This document shows positions 1 through 11,135 of a stretch of 56,223 nt of DNA, in pieces. The stretch is from Hymenochaete sp. R1 (lineage: Eukaryota > Basidiomycota > Agaricomycetes > Hymenochaetales > Hymenochaetaceae), in the NCBI GenBank assembly GCA_019400425.1, contig JAFREE010000161.1:1-56223 (forward strand). Reading direction: 5' to 3'. Below the pieces are notes generated by a model, which ran no database searches, had not been told where the DNA came from, and worked only from the letters and a program-made list of their open reading frames with translations. Every line of letters starts with the position of its first letter. The first letter of the stretch is position 1. The translations under genes and the position numbers were made by a program.

Positions 1-2
1 CA

Positions 3-54
3 TATCTAACTAGGGGGGGGTCTTGCAGCCTAAGACCCCCCCTAACTTAGATAA
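3..54. repeat. Inverted repeat / hairpin at the left edge
   Basis: Two arms of about 22 nt face each other around a short GCAGCC loop near 25-30. The left arm is an AT-rich end followed by a run of eight G and TCTT. The right arm is TAAGA, a run of seven C and the complementary AT-rich end. The pairing is nearly perfect. It could be the tip or internal hairpin of a small non-autonomous element, or a strong terminator-like hairpin. No target-site duplication can be tested because the window ends here. Confidence 0.6.
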
Positions 55-941
55 TTACAGGGTGTAACCGCTGGTGGTAAAAACCACACGGGTACGAATG
101 ACTACACGAGCAATTTTACGCAGAGCCGATACTCTGATCATTTCACAATCCCGCAGTCTTCTTGGAAAAAAGATGCAGTCGCATGCACAATACTAATTGT
201 TTTCCACCAGCAAGCGATAGCCGAATCACTTCAGATCTAGATCCGGGACAAAGAAAGTAAAATAGACTCGAAAACATGGTGAGAACGATAGACCCTGATC
301 CCTGACCTCTCACCAGATATGCTTCTTTCCTTGCGCGCCGCAAAGCCGACAATCATGGCTCGAAGTGGTTCTCGAGAGATAGGCGGGGGGAGTAGGAAAC
401 GAAACGTTTGAGATTCAGCCGGAAGTGTCATTGGCGAAACTTCTTCTTCTTCTTGGGCCCTTGATGATGATTTTCTTCTTTCATGTGAAGCTTGGATGGT
501 ATTGGGCAGGCGTGCGGGAAGTGTGCCTAGGAATATTAGAAGACGACAGCGAAGTCCAGCGTCGTAATCCCAAACATGCATGTTTCTATAAGTGGCGTGC
601 GTCAAATTTCTTGCGAGGCCCAGGCAAGTCCTGAAGATGAGAAGGGAAGGGGGAAATATCATCCAATAGTTCAACAGGCAATGAGCATACCATACGATAT
701 CCCGGGCACATGACTGGTAAGAAAAGAGATACGATGCACAGCACGAAAATAGTTACAGGGAAAATGCGAGGGACCACGGAATGTTCGCATAACGGAGGCT
801 TGTAAATCTGAAACACAAACAATGAACCGTAGTGCATTAACGATTGAGTTACCGTGGAAGAGCGGAGAGAACAAAGTGGCAATGCGGCCCAGAAAGGGTA
901 CGCGAGCGGCGACGCGACGAGTCCGCGGAACGACATGATAG
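55..941. other. No gene recognised; 3' flank of the eIF2A gene
   Basis: The open frames here are short, overlap each other on both strands and resemble no family I know. The part next to 942 should hold the 3' UTR of the eIF2A gene, which is transcribed leftward. I see no tRNA or repeat beyond the edge hairpin. Confidence 0.5.
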
Positions 942-3248
942 TCAGGTGTCGATGGGAAGTCCGCTCTGGTCTGCGAGCTTCTGCAAATCGTCTCGTATCG
1001 AAACTTCTGCGTCAATTTTCCTGATTTGGGTGTCTTCGAGTTTCTCGCCCTTCTCTCTGCGGACTTTCAGGTCGTCGATGGCTTTGACCTAGAAAGGGAG
1101 TCAGAGAAGAAAGAGGATGCGGAACAGACTAGCAACGAGTACCTTCTTCCGCAAATTCCGCATCTTTCTTTGAATAGCTTCAACCTCTGCTCCATTCGCC
1201 CCAGAAAGTTGCACTGTAGCACCTTCTCCTGCCACAATTGCCGCAGCCGCAGCTTCCAGCTCGGTCACAGTAACCTTCTCCAATCCCTTAGCAACGTCTG
1301 CCACCACCGGTGATGCCGATCCGTTCCCACTTCCCTGTTGCTCATCTTGTTGCTGTTGTACACCTTTCTTTCCGCCTGTCTTCCTCTTCGTCCTGACTCT
1401 CTTATCCTGACCTTCCTTTGCAGATGGAGACGACGGAGGGGGCGCTCCAGGAACGTATCGTCCTCTCCCGCGGCCTGCACCGCGAATTCCATTCGCACCT
1501 GGAACAGGGCTCCGATCGTATCCTCTCGAAGGCGTGTTGGCCCCGCTATTCGGTTCGCTGTCCCCACGCTGATACACTAAGCTCGCATCCGTACCCCGTG
1601 CCCCCGGTGGCCTGTATGCACCCACAGGCTTTGTCGGCGTGGGTTTGGCGCCAGAGGTGTGGAGTGCTACACTTGAGCTGGGTTGAGGAGCGGGAGGAAT
1701 TTGCGGAGGGAATGCCGAGACACCGTCAACTGGGATGGGTCTCCAGGACGCTTGATATAGCTCCTCAACAAGATGGACGTGTACGAGAGGACCCGTGCAG
1801 TGCCACACCTTGATGCCGTTGTCAACGCGGAGTCGGGGGGATAGAGTAGCGGTGAGCATAAAGCGCCCACACGGGGACCACTCGAAGAACGTGGTGTTCG
1901 GAGCCTCGATGGTGGCAACCTTTTTGAGTGTAGAACGATCAAAGACGGTGATGCGCCCAGACATGTTCCCAAAGCCAGCGAGGACAACTAAACGACCTTG
2001 TGGATTGAATGAAATGAAGTTTTGAGGGGCGAGCCCGAAGTCATGCTGCATGTTGAGACGAGTGTCAAAGACCACGGCCTGCATTGGAGTAACTATTATA
2101 ACATGAGTCCTGGATCACTGCACATATATGAATACATACACCCGCATACAATCCCGAACTCCTTCGAATTGGGATTCCAAGCAAAATCATGGATGGGACC
2201 TTCCTTTGGGGGCCTTACTTGCCCATCAAAAGAACCAGACGAACTTAACAGATATAATCTGCTTTCACCATAGTAGCTTTTGTTGGTCATGTCGACATCC
2301 GTCCTCACACACGCTAGTACTTGGGTGCCAATCGTATTCCACTTGAACTGTGCGTTGTCCGCAGCAAACGTCGTTTTCGTACAAGTTGGAGGACTCGAGA
2401 GGGAAAGAAGGCTATACACGCGGATCGATGCAGGTTGACCCTTGAGCCCAAAAAGTCAGGAAAAGTAACGGCGCAAACAGAGTAGAACACACATTTTTGC
2501 CCCTTGCTAAGAATACAGCTACCGAGGGATTTAGACCAGGGCTAAGAGCGATTGCGTTCATATTGTCGAGTCTTAGCTTGTCTACAACACCCTTCGCCCA
2601 CGTCGCAGGATGAAAAACTTGTAATTCTTGATTAACCAGCCGAACCGCATGAGATTCAGAAATCGTGAATTGCATATCCCAACCGTTCTGAGACTTTTGT
2701 GTGAACGCGGCAAGTTCTTCGCCACTCGAGACGGAGAAAATACGAAGGTTCTTGTGCTGCGCATCATTTTCTTGCTTGGCTGCGGAACATCGCTTCAGCA
2801 AAAAGAAGACGTTTCTGCAATAAATTGAACACAAACCTACGCGTTCCCAAGTCTGAATGTACGTGCCTCTGGGCGAAAAGCTCACTTCGACAATGTTCGG
2901 CAGCTCAAGTTCTCGAAGGAGCTGAGCATCTTCGGCGTAATGGATACGGACGCTAAAAGGGATTGTGGATTTAAGATCAGGTACCTATCGATGAGAATAA
3001 ATCAATATGCGTACCAGTCTGGCGATACATAGGCATATAGGCGGCCATCAGGACTGTACACGTATGTCCTTGCTGTTGTTTCCGGAACTTCGAACCCTTT
3101 GACGATCTCGTAGTCTGGTGAGCCTCCGACGAGACCTATTGACTTTTGTGCCCTAACTAGAGGAATAAGTTTTAGCCAGTCAGAAAATGCAGACTGGCAT
3201 CAGCGATGACTGCGCACACGAGTACTGTTGTGACAGCTGAGAGCTCAT
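942..3248 (-). CDS. Eukaryotic translation initiation factor 2A (eIF2A)
   Basis: Seven exons by splice consensus and phase: 3218-3248, 3015-3156, 2837-2952, 2493-2779, 2140-2440, 1143-2092, 942-1088, giving about 657 aa. eIF2A is a WD-repeat factor that can deliver initiator tRNA in a GTP-independent way and is used in alternative initiation. Sequence support: the start MSSQLSQQYSFRAQKSIGLV, the blade motif VSFSPRGTYIQTWER, the stretch GWDMQFTISESHAVRLV, the propeller element GPIHDFAWNPNSKEFGI, and the basic helical C-terminus typical of the family (IRKIDAEVSIRDDLQKL). Between propeller and tail lies a low-complexity linker rich in Pro, Gly and Arg (RGAGRGRGRYVPG). It diverges from SSZ1 across a shared promoter. 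The ATG at 3248 was chosen because it yields the family N-terminus; the first exon is only 31 nt. The family call is firm; single splice sites could shift. Confidence 0.93.
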
Positions 3249-3678
3249 GATGGTCTATGGAGCTATATAATGACGACCGAGGTGGGTTTGGCAAAGCAAA
3301 TGAATGCTTCTGACGAAAGTTCACGAAGCGCAGCGGGTGGCAAAGATGCCTATGCCTGCGATGAAGGCTGATATGGCGGACGAAGGAAGAGATGCGTACC
3401 AGTGCTACGCTCTCTGAGCAGAGCGTGATCCAAAAAAAGTCGATCGACCGAATCCAGAAGATTGTGCTATGTAATCATTGCTGACCAATGATTAAATATT
3501 ATGTAATTAACACATTCCAAAATTTCTAAGTCCACACGTTGAAACTTGAAAACAGGGACGCGTCGAGCATTTGCAGCGTCCATCACACACACTCTCTCTT
3601 GTGCCTCCTCCTCTCTGTCCCAGTGAGTTCGTTATTATATGTGTATGGCATGCTGATTATCTGGTCGAGCTAGACAAA
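3249..3678. promoter_or_regulatory. Shared divergent promoter of eIF2A and SSZ1
   Basis: A 430 bp gap separates the start codons of two divergent translation-related genes. It includes an ACGCGT hexamer near 3558 and a C/T-rich stretch at about 3585-3620 just before the SSZ1 start, as is common near fungal transcription starts. I find no other gene. Shared regulation is an inference from the arrangement. Confidence 0.5.
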
Positions 3679-5771
3679 ATGACACAACCGAACGGCAACG
3701 CTCCCGGAGCGCCCGCACCGAAGAAAAACGTGGTTGGAATCAACTTTGGCAACTCATATGCGTCCATCGCAGTCGTTAACAAGGTCGGGCTCGTTGCTGT
3801 GACGTATGTGGACTTTCGGAGCTGACAATGGGATGTAGGAGGGTCAACCAGACTGCATAGCCAACGAAGATGGGGAGCGCCAGATTGCCTGCGCTTTGTC
3901 GTTTCATGGAGAAGAGATGGTACGCAGCTTCGGTCTAGTTTATTTGACATGCAATCCAATAGTACCTATGTTTAGTATATTGGCAATCAAGCGAAGCCTC
4001 AGCTCGTCAAGAACTCACAGAATACCATAATTGGTTTCAGAAATCTCTTGGGCAAGAAGTGAGCATAGTCTGTTCTTAATCTCGAAGCACGCTCCTGATT
4101 CGTTCTAGGTTCTCAGAGATTCCGAAAGATCAACCGATTATATCTGCCCCTATTATACAGCATCCAGAATACCCAGACGTCGCTGCATACAAGGTTCAAG
4201 TTTTACAACCAGCCCCATCGCCACTTCCACCTTCTAGTATCAAATCAAGCTCAAATACACCAGCAGCCTCAGTTCTACCCACGCCCCGCTCAGAACCGGT
4301 CCCTGCAGAGAGGGTATTGACCGTGCGAGAGGTCACATCAATCTTTTTGAAGTCCTTGGTCCAGTCTGCTCAGGATTTCTTGGGAAAAAATATTGATGGT
4401 GCGGTGATTGCGATCCCCTCTTGGTTTGATGAAGCTGCTCGCACAGAGTTGGAAGCTGCTGCCAGGGATGCGGAAATCATTGTACTCCAACTTGTGGACG
4501 AAGCGGGAGCTGGGGCATTACCTAGTGTTATCAATCCCGTCTCCGGCCTCGACGCAGATCGGATAGCTCTCCTCGTGGATATCGGCCAGTCATCCACCTC
4601 GCTCTACGTCCTTTCCATTCGTCATGGTCTCCTGCACACTATCGCATCCGCACATCACCCTGAAATTTCTACGTCTCAAATTGACGATAAAATCGTAAAG
4701 CATTTTGCTAAGGAATTTACCAAAAAGACAAAGGTGCCATTGACAGTCGCACCATCGACGGACAAGGCGGACCAGCGTGCGGAAGCAAAACTTCGACTTG
4801 CAATCGAGCACACCAAGCGCACGATCAGTGCATCTCCAGGCGCTGCTACGTGCTCTGTTGAGTCATTGAAAGACGGAGTTGACTTTACGGGGACAATCAA
4901 TCGGCTTCGTTTTGATTTAGAGGCGTCCACGGTCTACAATGCTGTAGTCAAAGCCTCGATTGACCTCCTTCGTTCCGCGTCCTTTGATCCAGTACTCGTC
5001 GAAGAGATTATCTACATCGGTGGATCTGCCGCCTTGCCTGGGCTCGATGAGACCTTCTTCACCCTTGGTTTCCCAGACGAAAAAATTGTCACGCCATTTT
5101 CATCGGGCACTGTCATCGGTGGTGGTGTGGGTGACCCAACGACGCTGCTGGCGAGGGGTGCAGCGGCACAGGCGTGGTTGCTTGTAGAAGCCGGCGCAGA
5201 GGATCAACGACTACACGACGCATTTCAAAGAGGGAGTGAACATGCGAATGTACATGCCACGACGAAAACGATTGGCATTGTGTTGCCGAGAGCGGAGTTG
5301 GATGGTGCTGACAATGATGATGGATGGGAATGGATTGTCGGCGTACCGAGGGAGACGCCATTGCCTTACAGGCGAATTGTCCAATTCGATTGCGATCTCG
5401 GTGGAGACGGGGATGGATCCGATAAGTCAGTGGGGATGGAGCTATGGGAGGTTACCGAAAGCGTCACAAGACACAATGTCTCACTCCCGAAACCAGAGAA
5501 GACAGAAGACGACGACGAAGAAGAGGAGGAGGAGGATGAGGACGACGATGAAACCAAGTATGAGGAGTCCCGGAAGTCGCTCACAAAAGACAAGCAACTT
5601 GGGGCATTGCTCCTACGCGCGGACCGGGCACACAAGGATGACGGGAGGTGGAAGACGCGCGTGCAAGTGCAGTTTGTCGTGAGCCATACAGGCGGCGTCA
5701 TTCTCACAGCATCTGAAGTATCCGCTGATGGTACAGGTGCGCCAGTAACATTAACTGTACCAGCTTCGTAG
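3679..5771 (+). CDS. SSZ1: Ribosome-associated Hsp70 Ssz1 (RAC subunit)
   Basis: Four exons, 3679-3783, 3839-3919, 3976-4058, 4109-5771, coding for about 643 aa. Ssz1 is an atypical Hsp70 that pairs with the J-protein zuotin to form the ribosome-associated complex, which stimulates the Ssb chaperones on nascent chains. Visible features: the N-terminal phosphate-binding segment VVGINFGNSYASIAVV, the NBD segment GAVIAIPSWFDEAARTELEA, a second phosphate loop VDIGQSSTSLYVLS, and EEIIYIGGSAALPG. The peptide-binding part is short and diverged, as known for Ssz1. Two low-complexity inserts stand out: a Pro/Ser stretch near residues 105-145 and a run of about 15 acidic residues near residues 565-580. 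The yeast protein is about 540 aa, so this one is longer. The ATG at 3679 precedes a short Pro/Ala leader before the ATPase fold. It could only be confused with another Hsp70, but the diverged C-terminus argues for Ssz1. Confidence 0.92.
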
Positions 5772-6157
5772 ACAAAATAATGCACTGTTGTATTGCGGTA
5801 GTAGTAGAGTTAGAGTGCTTGACATGCAGGCTTTCGTGCACCGGGACCTTCCACCAATAAGTCAACTAGACTCCAAGACACTGAAATTTGAGCGTATAAT
5901 CTATTCCAGTAGATTGAACTATCCATGGGTCCTGGCACCGGAGCATCAATCAATGTTGTAGCGAGCGAAGTTGGAGTTTCGCTGAGCCGGAAGAAATGCA
6001 TGACGTAAGGAAAGACGCTTGGTCACGCACACGTGATATTTGTCACAATCTCACAATCGACAGGACATGGTGGCTAGCTGGACTTCTCTGCGAGTCTTCT
6101 CTCACCGATTAACTGTCGTTCTTCACCGCAGTGACCCTGACCTCGGGCACAAGACCT
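5772..6157. other. Intergenic region between SSZ1 and the Rap1-like gene
   Basis: A 386 bp stretch with only short open frames. It must hold the SSZ1 3' end and the promoter of the downstream plus-strand gene. It has no room for an upstream BRCT-coding exon of the Rap1-like gene that I can see. Confidence 0.45.
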
Positions 6158-9100
6158 ATGGCGAGGCCAAATGAGTGAGCTGAGGCGACTTGTCTGACAG
6201 TGAATATACTGACGTATCTTCCTAAGTCGTGTCCCATTTACAGACGCAGATGACAAGCTCCTGGTTAAATACCTCGCAAAGTACAATCCCGAAAAGAAAG
6301 GTCGCGCCGGGAACGAAGTCTACAGAAGACTCGTACAGAATCCCAATAGATACCCTGGCGCAGCACGTCACTCCTTGGAGTCGTGGAGGACTAGATATGC
6401 CAAGGACCAAGAACGATTCGATTATCTTATTCTGAAACGACAGAAGGCCGTGGTCGATGCAGAAGCGAAAGAGGTTGTAGCTAAACAAGTGGAGGCCGAC
6501 AGTAAATTATCGGCTTCGTCCCCCAGCGGCAGTAATAACAACACACGGGAGGGAACCAAGGTCGGAGAGGTGGAGGGGGACGCGCGACAAGAGAGGCCAT
6601 CTTCCTTGACCGCGGTTTCTAAACGCTTATCGAACATGGAAGGATCCAATAAACCTCAAGTTGAACGTCCAGTACCTTCAAGTACGCAGGAGACTCGTGA
6701 TACAAAATTCAGTGGCCTGTCCCGAGCTGAACCTTCCCGTACAACCTCAAATTCTGTATCCATGAATCAGCAAATGAATGGTGTCTTGCCACAGCCTTCC
6801 ACGACCGTTGCCCCTTCTGTACAGCCTAGCGCAAAATCCGCCATAAAAACAGCGGAGAAGCAACCAGAGGAGCGGAGTATTGAAGATGTGACCAATAATG
6901 AGGACGGACTGTCTCAACCGGACGAGGAACACTCAGATACCGACCCAGATAGAATCTTCAAGGCGTTCGGCACTTTTGCTAAACTCCTTGCTGATCATCC
7001 AGAGCAAGCACAGGTGTTGAAAGTGTTGGCAGATGTTTCCGGAAAAAAGAAGGGCGTTCTGGCGAAGGTCCGTCCTGCATGTGCATCTTTTGAACTTCTT
7101 AAATTGAACGCATTCCCAGATGGGGTTTTCGCCTGATGAGCCTCCTCCTGTAGGTACTCCAGCGAACTTCTCCGAACTTTACGAAGAATACATTGCGACA
7201 AAAAGTTCGGTTCCAGGCTCGCTGAAGAAAGAGGACGCCGAAGGCGCTGCTGCTCGCACAGCAATGTCTGTAGATGTCGCAGCAGCCACGATGCAAATAG
7301 CGCAACCCAATTCTGAGCCACAAGAAAGTTCAAACACTCTGATTCCCGAATATCCGCACTCTAGTCCTCATAGAACTGAACAGATTAGCTCCCCTCCAAG
7401 TCAGAAGACAAGCCCGGAGAAAAAGCACAGATGCCCAGAATGCCCTCGTGCTTTCTCCCGGCGTTTCAATCTCCTAACGCACATGGATACACATGATTCA
7501 GAACGGCCTAAGCCATTCCCGTGCCCTTATTGCAAAAAGTCGTTTACTCGTAAGCATGACCTCAAGCGTCACCTTGATACCTTGCATGGGACAGATCCGA
7601 CTGATACAAGTCGACATGCGACCTCCGTGATGAGAAAGAGTGGGCGCCGGAGAAACTCGGAGGATGAACCTGGCTTTGAATCTGAGGAGGCTGCGGACGA
7701 TGATACGGACGATGAAACGGACGAATTGGAACATGATGGTCTCGACGAACGAACAAAGGATGATAACGCTTCATCGAAAGTCGAACCCATTCCGAAGTCT
7801 GCCATGATGGAGGACCAAGAGCAAATCGCACCTCAAACGCAAAGGCGAGTTGCCAGGAAGATGGTCGAGCCGACGCAAAAACCTTCCAATTCCCTTCATT
7901 ACCCTCCAAATCAGTCAATGTTGGTTGAAAAGATGAAGATACAACCTTCAAATGAGGTCTTTGAGAAACGTCGTGCCGAAATAGCTTGCTTTCCTGCACG
8001 TTCAATTCCGCAGCGCTTACAACAGCGAACCCAACACGCGACAATTTCAACAGCAGACATGGAGCATCTAGATGAGCTTGTTAATCAAGGTCTGCTGTCG
8101 GCTACCCAGATTGCTAAGGTTCGATTCTTGGTGTTATGATCCTCGCATTCACAGTTGACTATCCGATAGCTAAGACGCGCTACATCCGATTCTCTTATGG
8201 TCACGGATCAAGGGGATGCCGCACAAGCTGCTACGATCTTGTCCAAAGCACACGAGACATTTAACGAAAATCAAACCCGAGAGGGAAAGAAGCGCAAGGG
8301 TGTAGATTCAGAGGGTTCCAATGGTACCAGTGATCTGAAGCGGAGGAAGATTGGCGTCGAGTCGATACTTGACTCAAAAGTTGGAAATAAAGCCAAGAAA
8401 GAGGGCGGTGAAGTAAGTGGCTTGATTCCGTAAAATGCGAATAACGCAATGAAACTTTTCGCAGTCTGAAAGAGGGCCCAACGGATTGTACAGGCGAGAC
8501 GAGGATGGGCAACTCTATCCTGAAATAACTACGGAAGATCGCCTTCAGCCAATATGTTCTTCCCCTGCGAATCCCGCAACGAAAAGGACATCGAGTCCTA
8601 TCTCTGCTGAGTTTACTGTTTCTGACGACGATGGCAGCGTGAACGATGATGACGCTGTGTCGCCCACGAAGGAGCATGAACAGAAGGAGATGAAGGGAAT
8701 GGACACTGACGATGGATATTTCGGAAGTCCTGGACTGGGTGATGGAACCGTCATCGGACCGCCTACACAAGCGAATGATTCGTTTTCGGGAGCGTCCCCT
8801 GCCGCTAACAATAGAACTTTATCGATGAACCAGCCCGTATCCTCTTCTTCGTCTATCCCCGTCAGTCGCCCGCTCCCAAAAATGAACGAAGGAACTTTCC
8901 GCACCACTTTTTCGAAAGTCAAGGGCTCCCACCCTCAGAAACGTATGGCGGAGGACTCCGATGGGTCTGAGACAGAAGCACTTCTGGAGGACGACGAAAT
9001 GGAGCAAATGAACCGACCCCGTGTGACCGTTAATCCAAAAGCACTTTGGCCGCCTAGGAGGCAAGTTGGTGGGGCTGCCAGTCGGAACTCTCAAACGGAT

Positions 9101-10918
9101 GTCCATTTCGGCGAAAAAAAGCAAGAGGTTTCATTTGATGTTGCACACGCCACGACCACGTCTACTCCAAATGCGCAAAGGCCCATCGGTTCGCAGAGCG
9201 GTCAGATCAAGAACGTGGAGAGTATACCACATCCCCATTCAGAACTATCAAAAGTACGTCCACCTCAAGTACCACGAGACTTCTCTTTGGCTGCCAGTGT
9301 TGTTCAACGGGAGCGCGAAGCGACCCCTGGCTCGTCCAAAAGCGACGGGACAACGGAATCCGATCCATTTCTTACGAGAGACCTTGCTTCCCGTCTTCGT
9401 CGTGAAAGAAAGGGCAAAGGACGGGAGTCAACTTCGTCAACAGGGAGTATGGCGGTTGAAGACTCGAACAGGAGGAAATCGTTCGTAGGTTTCAAACCGC
9501 CTATACTGCCAGAATTCGATTTACGGAAGAGGACTTTGCGCCGTAGTGTCGGTGGCTCGTACTTCCAACCTGCCGAGGTTGATTCCAGAGCATTGATGAA
9601 GACCTCTCACACGTCGCCGTCTATGGCAAATCAACGTAGCATCCAAGACGTATCCATTACTTCTATCAGCCCTCGTTCCTCCTTTGGCCAAGCCTCGCCC
9701 TCAACATCCCCACCGGTTGCCCTGGATCTTGCTCTTGATTACCCTCCTCCAGATCTCCGCATCTCAAGGAAAGACCAATTCTTCGTTAATTGTGTCGGGA
9801 TCCAGGTGATCATGCAAGAGATGGCAAAGAATCACGAAGTCACAGTAGATTGGGTGCGGACGGTATATCAGGAGTGCGGAGATTTGGAAGAGACAGATCG
9901 AGTTCTGGCGAGGATGAAGGATAGAATGGTTGAGGAGTTTGAAGCTGTGAAGGAAAGAAGATCATTCATATCGAGCTCTAACGATGCCGAATCAACTTCA
10001 AATACCCTACCAAAAACATTGTCCCGGAATTCAACGTTCAAGGAACCAAAGTTACTGAGAAAATCGACCTCTGCGAGAGAGCTAGATTTGTCAATCGTCG
10101 AGAACGTTTCGAGACGCTCGTCAACTGGTGGGCCCCGAAAATCGCTTAATTATACGCCGCTCGAACTGGATCCTGCTTTTGCTGCTCAACTGTCTAATGC
10201 TTACGCTCCTCCGAGCTCGTCGCGTGCTCAGAAGTATCTGAGGCATCGGAGAGCAAGCAGCAGTCCGCGAAAATCTGGTGAGGTGGATGACGAATCCAAT
10301 ATTTTCTTAGCAAACGATGGAGGCGTAAGCATAGAAGGAGGTAAGGAGGTACCGATGATGAATAGCGGTGAAGAAGTCGAGGTAGACAGCTCTCGAGAAG
10401 AGGAAGAAGTAGTTCATACCCTAACACCTGCCCCGGCTGCCCGAACTCAAACGCACATCATAGAGGGAGCAAACTCCCGGAACGATGTCATTCCGGATAC
10501 TCGTCCACTTCCGATACCGCAAGGCAAGGGAGTCGTTGAGCTACGGAACACAGTCAGCCCGATGCCAGCTCCGAGAGCTTCGCGACGAAAACAAGAGCCA
10601 AAACCTGCACCTCTTGTCAAAGCGGCGGTTTCGTCTAAACATGTAGAACTGGAGAATCGGAAGGAGGATACCCCACAGGTAGACACAGAAGCTGAGTCCG
10701 AAGTTGAAGTTGAACCTGTTCGTGAAGGCTCAGTCGCATGGATGCCCCATACAAAGCCGACGTCACCTCGGAAACCGGAATCCTGGACGCCGGAGGAGGA
10801 CAACATTCTGTTCAAAGGGGAGAAGGGACCAGCATTTGACGCGATCGTGAAGAAGAGGGGCAAGATCTCTGTCAAGCTTAGGATCTCATATTTGCATGAG
10901 GCGGAGATGTTTGATTGA
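6158..10918 (+). CDS. Rap1/TERF2IP-like telomere protein with C2H2 zinc fingers
   Basis: Exons 6158-6174, 6227-7067, 7120-8118, 8170-8412, 8465-10918 join in phase to about 1517 aa. The N-terminus is a Rap1-type Myb domain (about residues 7-65): FTDADDKLLVKYL, then GNEVYRRL and RHSLESWRTRYAK, matching the FTDADD...GN.LW...HSW.S...RY pattern of animal RAP1. Two C2H2 fingers follow at about residues 388-445, both complete: C-x2-C-x12-H-x3-H and C-x2-C-x12-H-x4-H. The rest is mostly disordered and Ser-rich, except a helical stretch at about 1135-1200 (VDWVRTVYQECGDLEETDRV) that resembles the Rap1 C-terminal protein-interaction domain, and an end segment WTPEEDNILFKG that may be its second half, displaced by a long insert. 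No BRCT domain precedes the Myb. Rap1 proteins act at telomeres in shelterin-like complexes. The tiny 17-nt first exon is the least certain part. The Myb call is strong; single-gene status rests on three in-phase consensus introns. Confidence 0.8.
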
Positions 10919-11135
10919 GTTTGAATGTACACACTTCTTGTTCTTCAACAGTCTTTTGCGACTGGCTTGTTTCTTAATTTCAGTGACTTCATTCCTATGT
11001 TTTGGAAATATTGTTAATCGCTATTATCTGACATTGTGTACACTACATCTACAATTCTTCCAAGTCATTGATTGCTAATGATATTTTACTTGGTTCCGTT
11101 AAGTTATTTTAGGTAGACGCTTGGCGGGAGTAACG
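10919..11135. other. Convergent 3' ends
   Basis: A 217 bp AT-rich gap between the stop of the Rap1-like gene (plus) and the stop of the dynactin-like gene (minus). It should carry both polyadenylation regions. No gene is seen. Confidence 0.5.

Noticed and set aside
237..674. 145-codon frame on the minus strand at the left edge
   Set aside because: It overlaps other random frames, shows no domain and lies in the expected 3' flank of eIF2A.
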